Assembly: GCA_022414725.1 (NCBI GenBank)
Contig: CM039462.1
Span: 61,319,311-61,383,310, forward strand
Direction of reading: 5' to 3'
Origin: Microglena sp. YARC
Lineage: Eukaryota > Chlorophyta > Chlorophyceae > Chlamydomonadales > Chlamydomonadaceae
Length of the DNA: 64,000 nt
The notes below the pieces were generated by a model. The model did no database searches. It was given only the letters and a program-made list of their open reading frames with translations, and was not told the DNA's origin. A program made the position numbers and the translations under genes. This document shows, piece after piece, positions 51,494 to 62,100 of the stretch (the stretch's first letter is position 1; every line of letters begins with the position of its first letter).

Positions 51494-54400
51494 ATGCTGC
51501 CAGATGAAAGTGCAGGCGTCGCGATTGATCAATCCAATGGCCCCTCCTCCTCAAATCAGTTCCCCACTGATGGCCTGCCGTACTTGAAAGAATGCTTTGT
51601 TCTAAAAACCACCTCACAATTGCTGCGACTCCCCCCGAGATGCATTGTTGCAGCTTACGCTTACTTGCATCGTTATAAACGGCATGAAGCTGCGAGCGGG
51701 ACCACAAATGGGACTGCCAATCAGTCAGAGGTGAAGATGATGCAAGAGCATGCTAGATGCATTCATGCATGCTGGATGCATTTATGATGCTGTGTGTATT
51801 TATGCCTGCTGTTTATGTCCATGCATGCTGGATGCATTCATGCACTTCTGGTTAACGATTCGTCAGGGACCAGTTCATCAGTGGTGGTAGTTTCAATTAG
51901 CCCCTCCTGCTAATCTAGAATTGTTCTTGATCATTTAAGGTTGGGCAAGTCTCTCTAGCCTAGTAGGCTACCCCTGGACTGTAACATACAAGCATGAGCA
52001 GGAGGCATTCAACCCTTGTTTGTGCAAACATGCTGGTAGTGCACGCCATTGTGTATGTATGTTACAGTCCTGGGGTGGGCCAAACAGGGTATAGGAACTT
52101 GCCCAACCGTGACAGGAAGGGCTAAAAAGGAAAGGCATTGGTGAACTGAACCATAAGGTATCGCTTGACCATTGAGGGCCGTGAGTTCATGCTACAGTGG
52201 TAATTAACTTCTACAAATATAATTAAATAGTTGTCCCAAAAGGGATGATAATTTTAATGTCATTGTGGAGGTTGACCCTGGGAATTACGCATGGGATATG
52301 TGACCCACACACAATTAAAACCCAACGCCCTGGAATACATAGATAAATAGTACGCCTTATAAATAGGGAACGGCAATATGATATCATGTCACCATATGAT
52401 ATCATATGATATCATATACCGGCAGTCTGATTAGGCTAAAGTTACCATTTATATACAATTGCATATGATATCGCCTTTGGTCAAAATCTTATGATATGTC
52501 GGTCCCTACTTATTACAAGGCGTGAGGTAGAGAGAGCCAGCCCGTTTGCTTTCACTCGGGCCAACCACCGAACTTCCTAAGTGACATCTAGTAACATTCG
52601 TTCTAGATGGATAAAAACCAACCCCTCCTGGTAGTCTATAATGATCATTATGATTCTTCGAGGTAGGGCAAGTCCATTTGGCCCAAAGTGGTTACCCCTG
52701 GGTTGTGAGAGTGCGTGTGGGCGTGTGTGTGTGTGTGTGGGGGGGTGGGAGTTTGAGTGAGTATGTATGCATGTTGTCGCAGTCCAGGGGTAGGCCCAAT
52801 ATGCTAAAGGGACTTGCCCAACCGTGACAGGAGGGGCTAAGACGAAAAAGCACTGATGAACCCCAAACAATCGTTTTACTGATGGGGGCCCGGACTTCGT
52901 GCTACAGTGGAAAGTCAATGCTACGGTTTAACATGCATACTCCACCTGCTTACTATACGCAGCCTGAAGGCTAGCAGACCATGCGATAAATACAGAAGTA
53001 TGTTATATCCCTCCTCCCCCCCCCCCCCCCCCCCCCCCCTACACCCTAATCCCCCCCTCACACACATACACCACCACCTACACACCCTACCCGCCCTACA
53101 CACACCCTCACACACACACCACTACCTACCTGCCCTATACACACATACCCTCCCCCCTGCCGGTTTTTCCTTCCAGTTGCTCAATGTGGCGTGCTCAATT
53201 ATGTTCCTAGGTGTTTATGGGGTGCCACGTTGAGTGTCTTGAGGTTTGCGTATGCTGGCCAAGAAAGCTTCTAGGAGCACCCCAAAGGCACCTAGGAGCA
53301 CAATGGTGCTTTGTCCAAACACACGTTATTTTCCTAAATACAAACGCTGCCCCCAAACCAAACCAAACCAATCTAACCCAAAACCAAACCAAACCAAACC
53401 AAACCAATCCTTGCCTAACCTAACCCAACCCAACCAAACCAAACCAAACCAATCCTTGCCTAACCTAACCAAACCAAACCAAACCAAACCAAACCAAACC
53501 AAACCAAACCAAACCAATCCTTACCTAAACCTAACCTAACCTAACCTAACCTAACCTAACCAAACTAAACCAAACTAAACCAACCAACCCAACCAAGCCA
53601 AACCAAACCTTTCTTCTCTTCTTGAAGGTGTTGGTTGCTTCATGCATTCTCTTGGCATCCAAGGTTGAAGAGGTAAGCTGTGGCACTGTAAGCACTGTAA
53701 GCACTGTTAGCAATGTAACAAGAGGTAAGCTCTGTAAAAACTGGCTCTGACCCCTTTCCCGACAATGCGTCTCCATTCCGTTGCTGCATGGCAACGCAAG
53801 GGTCTGGCTAAACTAGTCAGAAATCCCCCAGGGCTCCGCGCTCTGCGGGGTTCAGGGGGCAGTGCGCCGCACTGGGGTCGCACTGAGGCGCACAAAACAA
53901 TGCACTGGGAGCGGCTCGTTGGGTGGTTTGGCTTATCAACGCAGGGTCACCTAATCAGTAGGGAGCGTTAATATGATATCATATGATATCATGTCATCAT
54001 ATGATATCATGTCATCGAATGATATCATGTCATCATATGATATCATGTCATCGAATGATATCATGTCATCATATGATATCATGTCATCATATGATATAAT
54101 ATGATGCCAGCAGTCTGACTAGGCTTAAGTTACCATTTATATGCAATGTCATTTGATGCAATTCATATGACATCATATAATAGCAGACTCGCCTTAGGTA
54201 AACATCATATCAAATACCGGTCCCTACTAATCAGTAAGTGGGTCCGTTGTAGCATATCTGTTATTATTGCTATTTAATGGAGGGGTGCCTCTTTGGCGAT
54301 TTGACGTTTTGACAATTGTTCTTCTTCTTGTGGCCAACTTTTTGTCAGTGGAGTGGGGTGGGTTGGGGGCTCCAGGTGCCGTGAGCTCATTTTATAATCG

Positions 54401-56601
54401 AGAAATTTAACTGAATTTGACTAACTTCACTCCAGGTGTCGAAAGCTAGTTAATTTACTATCTAATTTACTATCTAATTTACTATCTTAACTAACTTTAA
54501 CTAACTTCACTCAAGGTGCCGTGAGCTAATTTCCTATTTTAACTGACTTTAACTAACTCCACTCCAGGTGCCGTGAGCTATAACTCATTTAATAATTTAC
54601 CTGGATGGGTATGACAACACCTAACCCCCAACTCTGGCCTGCCCGGGGGCTGCCCATGGCCATGACGTGCTAGCTAAGTACGTAACATGCATGCTACCCC
54701 CTCCCTTTTTTCCCTTAAGTCAGTGTCTCCCCTTTTCTTCCTCAAGTCACTCCCTCCCTTTGTCCCCCATTCATGCCACTCCCTACCCTTCTTTTCCTGA
54801 AGTCTCTGTCTCCCCATTCATGCCACTCCCTCCCCTTTTTCCCCCTTAAGTCAATCCCTTCCCCTTTTTTCCCCTTAAGTCAATCCCTTCCCCTTTTTTC
54901 CCCTTAAGTCACTCCCTTCCCCTTTTTCCCCCTTAAGTCACTCTCTTCCCCTTTTTTACTATGGTCACTGTCTCCCCATTCAAGCCACTCCCTCTCCTAT
55001 TCACCTTAGGTCACTGTCTCTCCTTTCCCTCTGGAGTCACTGTCTCCCCTTCTTTTCCTGAAGTCACTATCTCCCTTTGTTTGACTAAGGTCACCGTCTC
55101 CCCATTCAAAAAGTGGTTGGTGGTTGTCAGGGATAGTGACCCGAAGAAAAAGGGGAGGGAGTGGCATGAATGGGGGGGCAGTGACCTAAGGAAAATAAGG
55201 GGAGACAGTGACTTAAGGAAGAGAAGGGGGGGGAGTGGTGTAAGGGAAATAAAGGGAGGGGGGAATGAATTGGGGGACAGTGAATTAAGGAAAAGAAGGG
55301 GAGACAATGACCTGAAGGGGAAAGTGGTTGGATGTTGGTGGAGACAGCGACATGAGGGACACAACAGTGAACTAAGGGGGAAACAAGGGGTTGGTGGTTG
55401 TTGGAGACCTGAGGAAAAAGTGGTTGATGGTTGTTGGAGACAGTGACCTGAGTAAAAAGTGGTTGGTGGTTGTTGGAGACAGTGACCGGAGGGAAAAAAG
55501 GAAGGGAGGGACATGAATGGGGGGACAGTGACCTAAGGAATAGAAGGGAAGGGAGTGACTTCAGGAATAGAAGGGGAGACATTGACTCAAGGAACAAAAC
55601 AGGGGGAGTGGCATGAAGGGGAGGCAGTGACCTAAGGGAGAAAAGGGGAGGGAGTGCCAAGAATGTCACCCCCTCCCTTTTTCCCCTCAGGTCACTGTCT
55701 CCAACAACCACCAGCCACTTTTTTACTCGGGTCACTGTCTCCAACAACCACCAACCACTTTTGGTTCCCTCAGGTCACTGTCTCCAACAACCACCAACCA
55801 CTTTTGTTCCCCTCAGGTCACTGTCTCCAACAACCACCAACCACTTTTGTTCCCCTCAGGTCACTGTCTCCAATAACCACCAACCACTTTTGTTCCCCTC
55901 AGGTCACTGTCTCCAACAACCACCTTCTTAACCTGGTACACATAGCAACGCAACTGCTGCCCACGGGCCAGCTACTGCCAACAGCTGATTCATCACCCGA
56001 CGGCCCCTCAACCAGCGGCTCTTCACCACAGCGCAAGCCAAGCCACCTGGCGGATGCCATTCAACAGTGCACCACCATTGTTGGCCAAGCGTACTATGAC
56101 TCCAAAGCAGAACTCTTTGTAGTCGAGCAAAAGGTACTGCGGGCAATACAGTTTCAGCTGCCCCAGTGCCAGCCGTTCGCCACCCTGTTGAACGTGTGCA
56201 GGCTGCTTGAGCTGCCGGGACAGCTGGCGCAGACATGTGTGTCAGTCCTCAACGATGTGACCGCCTTCTCAACTCTTCTGCTGGACACGCACCCGCTGGT
56301 CCTGGCGGCTGCTTGCATCCACCTCTCGGCCGTTCTCACACACAGCAGAGACCAGTTACCTCCTAGCCGGAGGGACGTGAGCTGGTACCAGGCGCTGGGT
56401 GTGAACGGGGAGGTGATGGAAGACGTGGCGCATGCCATGTGGCACTCGATACGAAGTGCTCGTGCCTTTGCAACGATAGCGACCAGTCAGCCTTCACAAC
56501 CTGGCCTTGGAGGTGCACCTGGGTTTGTAGGTACACCTGGGGTCGGGGGTACATCTGGGGTTGGAGGTACTCCTGGGGTTGGAGGTACATCTGGCGTCTG
56601 A
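51494..56601 (+). CDS. Cyclin-fold protein, transcription-cyclin-like (3 exons, 326 aa)
   Basis: Exons 51494-51730, 53628-53672 and 55903-56601; all junctions are phase 0 with GT-AG ends. The first cyclin box is FVLKTTSQLLRLPPRCIVAA YAYLHRYKRH, then VLVASCILLASKVEE (exon 2; ASKVEE is the cyclin signature), then VTVSNNHLLNLVHIATQLL. The second box is EQKVLRAIQFQL...FATLLNVCRLL ... LVLAAACIHLSAVL. The order and KVEE motif fit the C/H/K/L/T/Q group; cyclin Q/FAM58-like is my best guess. It would bind and activate a CDK. The C-terminus is a G/V/T/P minisatellite (VGGTPGVGGTSG) cut by TGA at 56599; the same frame stays open to TGA at 56752. Intron 2 is packed with copies of the exon 3 acceptor region. 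Confidence 0.65.
51731..52363. other. Cyclin intron 1, left part: family E copies
   Basis: GATGCATTCATGCATGCTG short repeats at 51750-51845. Family E at 51941-51990 (plus) and 52055-52120 (minus). Nothing else was recognised. Confidence 0.6.
52364..52508. mobile_element. hAT-like MITE, copy 2, nested in family D
   Basis: 145 bp with inverted ends TAGGGAACGGCA / TGTCGGTCCCTA. It interrupts a family D element: TACGCCTTAT on the left and CTTATTACAAGGCGTGAGG on the right, consistent with an imperfect 8-bp target duplication (CTTATAAA/CTTATTAC). Confidence 0.7.
52509..53320. repeat. Cyclin intron 1, right part
   Basis: Family E copies at 52655-52710 (plus) and 52770-52835 (minus), a C run at 53012-53039 and CACACCCTAC repeats. 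53262-53312 contains two inverted 29-bp-satellite-like units (CTAGGAGCACCCCAAAGGCA, CTAGGAGCACAATGGTGCT). Confidence 0.6.
53335..53612. repeat. (AACCA)n and (CCTAA)n pentanucleotide array
   Basis: Mostly CCAAA units, with a pure CCTAA block at about 53525-53562. It precedes the polypyrimidine tract of cyclin exon 2. Confidence 0.85.
53766..53900 (-). repeat. Dispersed repeat family C, copy 3
   Basis: Minus-strand CAGTGCGACCCCAGTGCG ... ATTTCTGACTAGTTTAGCC AGACCC, in cyclin intron 2. Confidence 0.6.
53959..54226. mobile_element. hAT-like MITE, copy 3, with exact 8-bp target duplication
   Basis: 268 bp from TAGGGAGCG to CGGTCCCTA, flanked by perfect CTAATCAG duplications at 53951-53958 and 54227-54234. 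The interior is expanded by GATATCATGTCATCATAT units and shares GTCTGACTAGGCTTAAGTTACC with copies 1 and 2. There is no coding capacity. Confidence 0.8.
54390..54610. repeat. ~65-bp tandem repeat
   Basis: Four units of ACTTCACTCCAGGTGCCGTG AGCTAATTT...AACTAACTTTA. Confidence 0.7.
54690..55902. repeat. Cyclin intron 2: boundary repeats with an inverted block
   Basis: 54690-55110 repeats pyrimidine-rich TTTTTCCCCTTAAGTCACTC, CACTGTCTCCCC. 55110-55650 carries the same modules inverted (GGAGACAGTGACCTGAGG, TGGTTGGTGGTTGTTGGAGA). 55660-55902 returns to plus orientation with five ~55-bp copies of CCCCTCAG|GTCACTGTCTCC AACAACCACC, the acceptor edge of exon 3. Confidence 0.8.
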
Positions 56602-56700
56602 GGTAAACCTGGGGTTGGAGGTACACCTGGGGTTGGACGTACATCTAGCGTCGGAGGTACGCTTGGCCATGAAGGTACACCTGGCATCGGAGGCGCATCT
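56505..56700 (+). repeat. Coding 15/30-bp minisatellite at cyclin C-terminus
   Basis: GGAGGTACACCTGGGGTT units giving GGTPGV/GGTSGV. The array spans the stop codon at 56599-56601 and continues in the same frame. Confidence 0.8.
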
Positions 56701-56759
56701 AAACCTGCATTGAATCCAATGGAAGTGGAGGCTGCGGATAAAGCACTTGTATGAGGGGG

Positions 56760-57205
56760 ATGGCACTGTTTATTTGGGGGGCTGCGCATAGCAGCTTCTT
56801 GGTATCTCTCTTTCCTAGTCCTTGGGGGCTGCGCAAAGCAGCTTCTTGGTAGCTCCTTTTCCCAGTCCTTGGGAGCTGCGCATAGTAGCTTCTTGGTAGC
56901 TCCCTTTCCCAGTCCTTGGGGGCTGCGCATAGCAGCTTCTTGGTAGCTCCCTTTCCCAGTCCTTGGGGGCTGCGCATAGCAGCTTCTTGGTATCTCTCTT
57001 TCCTAGTCCTTGGGGGCTGCGCAAAGCAGCTTCTTGGTAGCTCCTTTTCCCAGTCCTTGGGAGCTGCGCATAGCAGCTTCTTGGTAGCTCCCTTTCCCAG
57101 TCCTTGGGGGCTGCGCATAGCAGCTTCTTGGTAGCTCCCTTTCCCAGTCCTTGGGGGCTGCGCATAGCAGCTTCTTGGTAGCTCCCTTTCCCAGTCCTTG
57201 GGGAC
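56760..57205. repeat. ~47-bp minisatellite
   Basis: About nine units of GGGGGCTGCGCATAGCAGCT TCTTGGTAGCTCCCTTTCCC AGTCCTT, with alternating variants (TATCTCTCTTTCC; GCGCAAAGC). Confidence 0.9.
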
Positions 57206-57479
57206 CAAACCTGAAGCTAGCTAGCTCGTCTGAAAGCTGACATAACAGACACTTAAACTCTTCAATGAAGCTGAATTCTCTGGTATTCACTGAGAGGCTG
57301 GCTAATGGAGCTGGCTTGAAGCTGCTATGCGTAGCAAAAAAAGAGAAACAGTGCAAGGAAGTGGAGGCTGGGGATAGAGAGCCCAGAGAGCTGCCTAGAA
57401 ACTGCTGCTCGTAGCTGAAAATAAAATCTATGATGTATGATGGAGGCGATGGGACAGACCAGATGTCAGTTGTAAATCA

Positions 57480-57990
57480 AATAAATAATTAGTATGCCTT
57501 AGTACGAGGCGTGGAGTTGAGGGGGCCAGCCCGTTTCATTGTTCTGGGGCCAACCACCGATTGTCAGTTCGGTTGCTTGCACTGGGGCCAGCCACCAATG
57601 GTCAGTCTGTTTGCTTGCACTGGGGCCAACCACCGATTGTCAGTCCGGTCGCTTGCACTGAACCAACCACCAATGGTCAGTTGTATGTTCGTTTTACAAG
57701 CATGAACAGCACCAGTTTCCTCCGGCTGTTTTGAGCAGCTTGTAGGCAGCTCCCCTGTCTTGCACATGAGCAATACCAGGGATTTCCTTTTTTTGATGTT
57801 CTGAGCAGCTTCTAGGCAGCTCCCCTGTCTTGCCCATGAACAATACCAGGACTTTTCTTTTCGTCTGTTCTGAGCAGCTACTAGGCAGCTCCCCTGTCTT
57901 GCACATGAACAATACCAAGCCTTTCTTTTCGTCTGTTCTGAGCAGCTGCTAGGCAGATCCCCTGTCTTGCACATGAACAATTCCAGGGCT
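57480..57990. repeat. Family D copy with triplicated end, then ~75-bp repeat
   Basis: 57490-57690 is family D, with its end (GCTTGCACTGGGGCCAACCA CC) repeated four times. 57710-57990 has four units of GAGCAGCTNCTAGGCAGCTC CCCTGTCTTGCACATGA-ACAATACCAGG (family B-like). Confidence 0.75.
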
Positions 57991-58014
57991 TTTCTTTTCG
58001 GCTCTCGGCGGTGA

Positions 58015-58725
58015 TGGCGTTCGGCTTGCAGCTCAACCAGGTTATCTTACAGGGGTGGAGGGCTGTGGGTAGGCAGAATTGCGGGGAGTGGGAAATTGGG
58101 AGTGGGACCTTTAGCACAATTGCACAACTGTACGTGCTTTGTGAAGAGACCCCCCCTCCCCACAAACACACACACTCCCTTGCCTGCATTCTAGAATGTC
58201 TGGAGGGGCTAACTAAAGCGAAAGCTTGACGAGCTAGAGAATGCATACCATGCCGTGAACAGCAGTGTAGGCGTTCGGCTTGCTGGTCATTCTCCCTGCT
58301 GCTCACACTGCTGTCGCCAACGCAGACAGTGCCTGTATTCCGCTCACTGACAGTGTCCGACGCCAGCACTGTTGGAGAGGGCAGGGAGAATGAGACAATG
58401 CATGTCATGCAGTGAACAGCAGTGTTGGTCTTTGGCTTGCCGCTCAACTAGGTTGTCTTACAGGGGTGGAGGGCTGTGGGTAGGCAGAATTGTGGGGAGT
58501 GGGGAATTGGGAGTGGGACCTTAAGCACATTAGCACAACTGTACGAGCTTGGTTAAGAGACCGCCCCCCCCCCCCTACACACACACACACACACCCCACA
58601 CACACACTCCCTTGCCTGCATTCTAGAATGTCTGGAGGGGCTAACTAAAACGAAAACTTGACAAGCTAGAGAATGTATACCATGCAGTGAAGAGCAGTGT
58701 AGGCTTTCGGCCTGCTGGTCGTCCA
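58015..58725. repeat. Direct duplication of a ~270-bp segment
   Basis: CAGGTTATCTTACAGGGGTG ... GAATGTCTGGAGGGGCTAAC ... GCAGTGTAGGC.TTCGGC occurs at about 58035-58290 and 58450-58720, with a CACACA/C-run difference inside. No coding content was recognised. Confidence 0.75.
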
Positions 58726-58819
58726 GGCTGTCTTTCAGGGTGCCAGGCAGGGTGTCACTCAGAGTTTTGGGCAGAGGCCCCCTTCTTGGGGGCAGGTGCC
58801 CCCAGAGTCACCCGTTCTC

Positions 58820-58911
58820 TGATTGTCTGTCTGTCTGTCTGTCTGTATGTATGTATGTATGTCTGATTGTCTGTCTGTACGTATGTATGTCCTTCCGTCT
58901 GTCTGTCCGTC

Positions 58912-58942
<31 letters not shown>

Positions 58943-58995
58943 CTGTCATTCTGTCTGTTTGTTTGTCTATCTGTTTCTCTGTCTGTCTGTATATC
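58820..58995. repeat. (CTGT)n microsatellite
   Basis: (CTGT)n with ATGT and CCGT variants. All six frames give long simple-sequence open frames. Confidence 0.9.
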
Positions 58996-59170
58996 GTGTT
59001 GTCCACACATTATATATATGTATCTGGCCCCTGGCCCTGTCGCAAACCCTAGCTTTGGTCTGCTGCACTCAATTCCGATGCCACCTATCGCTCCGATAGC
59101 TAAAACTCTCTGCCAATTTTTCCTAGGCCTTTTTTAAGGAAATGAACCAGTGTTCTTCCGTAGCACCATG

Positions 59171-62100
59171 GTGCTACTAGCAGTCTTTGGGGTGCTAGTG
59201 TGCTACTAGCAGTCTTTGGGGTGCTAGTGTGCTACTAGCAGTCTAGTGTTTGGGGTGCTAGTGTGCTACTAGCAGTCTTTGGGGTGCTAGTGTGCTCCTA
59301 GCAGTCTTGGGGTGCTAGTGTGCTACTAGCAGTCTTTGGGGTGCTAGTGTGCTACTAGCAGTCTTTGGGGTGCTAGTGTGCTACTAGCAGTCTTTGGGGT
59401 GCTAGTGTGCTACTAGCAGTCTTTGGGGTGCTAGTGTGCTACTAGCAGTCTTTGGGGTGCTAGTGTGCTACTAGCAGTCTTTGGGGTGCTAGTGTGCTAC
59501 TAGCAGTCTTTCGGGTGCTAGTGTGCTACTAGCAGTCTTTGGGTGCTAGTGTGCTACTAGCAGTCTTTGGGTGCTAGTGTGCTACTAGCAGTCTTTGGGT
59601 GCTAGTGTGCTACTAGCAGTCTTTGGGGTGCTAGTGTGCTCCTAGCAGTCTTTGGGGTGCTAGTGTGCTCCTAGCAGTCTTTGGGGTGCTAGTGTGCTAC
59701 TAGCAGTCTTTGGGGTGCTAGTGTGCTACTAGCAGTCTTTGGGGTGCTAGTGTGCTACTAGCAGTCTTTGGGGTGCTAGTGTGCTACTAGCAGTCTTTGG
59801 GGTGCTAGTGTGCTACTAGCAGTCTTTGGGGTGCTAGTGTGCTACTAGCAGTCTTTGGGGTGCTAGTGTGCTACTAGCAGTCTTTGGGGTGCTAGTGTGC
59901 TACTAGCAGTCTTTGGGGTGCTAGTGTGCTACTAGCAGTCTTTGGGGTGCTAGTGTGCTTCTAGCAGTCTTTGGGGTGCCAGTGTGCTCCTAGCAGTCTT
60001 TGGGGTGCTAGTGTGCTACTAGCAGTCTTTGGGGTGCTAGTGTGCTCCTAGCAGTCTTTGGGGTGCTAGTGTGCTACTAGCAGTCTTTGGGGTGCTAGTG
60101 TGCTACTAGCAGTCTTTGGGGTGCTAGTGTGCTACTAGCAGTCTTTGGGGTGCTAGTGTGCTACTAGCAGTCTTTGGGGTGCTAGTGTGCTACTAGCAGT
60201 CTTTGGGGTGCTAGTGTGCTCCTAGCAGTCTTTGGGGTGCTAGTGTGCTCCTAGCAGTCTTTGGGGTGCTAGTGTGCTACTAGCAGTCTTTGGGGTGCTA
60301 GTGTGCTACTAGCAGTCTTTGGGGTGCTAGTGTGCTACTAGCAGTCTTTGGGGTGCTAGTGTGCTACTAGCAGTCTTTGGGTGCTAGTGTGCTACTAGCA
60401 GTCTTTGGGTGCTAGTGTGCTACTAGCAGTCTTTGGGGTGCTAGTGTGCTACTAGCAGTCTTTGGGGTGCTAGTGTGCTACTAGCAGTCTTTGGGGTGCT
60501 AGTGTGCTACTAGCAGTCTTTGGGGTGCTAGTGTGCTACTAGCAGTCTTTGGGGTGCTAGTGTGCTACTAGCAGTCTTTGGGGTGCTAGTGTGCTCCTAG
60601 CAGTCTTTGGGGTGCTAGTGTGCTACTAGCAGTCTTTGGGGTGCTAGTGTGCTACTAGCAGTCTTTGGGGTGCTAGTCTTTGTGCTACTAGCAGTCTTTG
60701 GGGTGCTAGTGTGCTACTAGCAGTCTTTGGGGTGCTAGTGTGCTACTAGCAGTCTTTGGGGTGCTAGTGTGCTACTAGCAGTCTTTGGGGTGCTAGTGTG
60801 CTACTAGCAGTCTTTGGGGTGCTAGTGTGCTACTAGCAGTCTTTGGGGTGCTAGTGTGCTACTAGCAGTCTTTGGGGTGCTAGTGTGCTACTAGCAGTCT
60901 TTGGGGTGCTAGTGTGCTACTAGCAGTCTTTGGGGTGCTAGTGTGCTACTAGCAGTCTTTGGGGTGCTAGTGTGCTACTAGCAGTCTTTGGGGTGCTAGT
61001 GTGCTACTAGCAGTCTTTGGGGTGCTAGTGTGCTACTAGCAGTCTTTGGGTGCTAGTGTGCTACTAGCAGTCTTTGGGGTGCTAGTGTGCTACTAGCAGT
61101 CTTTGGGGTGCTAGTGTGCTACTAGCAGTCTTTGGGTGCTAGTGTGCTACTAGCAGTCTTTGGGGTGCTAGTGTGCTACTAGCAGTCTTTGGGGTGCTAG
61201 TGTGCTACTAGCAGTCTTTGGGGTGCTAGTGTGCTACTAGCAGTCTTTGGGGTGCTAGTGTGCTACTAGCAGTCTTTGGGTGCTAGTGTGCTACTAGCAG
61301 TCTTTGGGGTGCTAGTGTGCTACTAGCAGTCTTTGGGGTGCTAGTGTGCTACTAGCAGTCTTTGGGTGCTAGTGTGCTACTAGCAGTCTTTGGGGTGCTA
61401 GTGTGCTACTAGCAGTCTTTGGGGTGCTAGTGTGCTACTAGCAGTCTTTGGGGTGCTAGTGTGCTACTAGCAGTCTTTGGGGTGCTAGTGTGCTCCTAGC
61501 AGTCTTTGGGTGCTAGTGTGCTCCTAGCAGTCTTTTGGGTGCTAGTGTGCTACTAGCAGTCTTTGGGGTGCTAGTGTGCTACTAGCAGTCTTTGGGGTGC
61601 TAGTGTGCTCCTAGCAGTCTTTGGGGTGCTAGTGTGCTACTAGCAGTCTTTGGGGTGCTAGTGTGCTACTAGCAGTCTTTGGGGTGCTAGTGTGCTCCTA
61701 GCAGTCTTTGGGGTGCTAGTCCGCTACTAGCAGTCTTTGGGGTGCTAGTGTGCTACTAGCAGTCTTTGGGGTGCTAGTGTGCTCCTAGCAGTCTTTGGGG
61801 TGCTAGTGTGCTCCTAGCAGTCTTTGGGGTGCTAGTGTGCTACTAGCAGTCTTTGGGGTGCTAGTGTGCTACTAGCAGTCTTTGGGTGCTAGTGTGCTCC
61901 TAGCAGTCTTTGGGTGCTAGTGTGCTACTAGCAGTCTTTGGGTGCTAGTGTGCTACTAGCAGTCATTTGGGGTGCTAGTGTGCTACTAGCAGTCTTTGGG
62001 GTGCTAGTTGCTCCTAGCAGTCTTTGGGTGCTAGTGTGCTACTAGCAGTCTTTGGGGTGCTAGTGATGCTACTAGGCAGTCTTTGGGTGCTAGTGTGGCT

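Noticed and set aside
53176..53207. Possible cyclin exon (LLNVACSIMFL) after TTCCTTCCAG
   Set aside because: It is short and does not improve the cyclin box; exon 1 joins exon 2 at 53628 in phase with the expected VLVASCILLASKVEE.
58740..59110. Cys/Val/Ser-rich open frames
   Set aside because: Pure (CTGT)n microsatellite translated in several frames.
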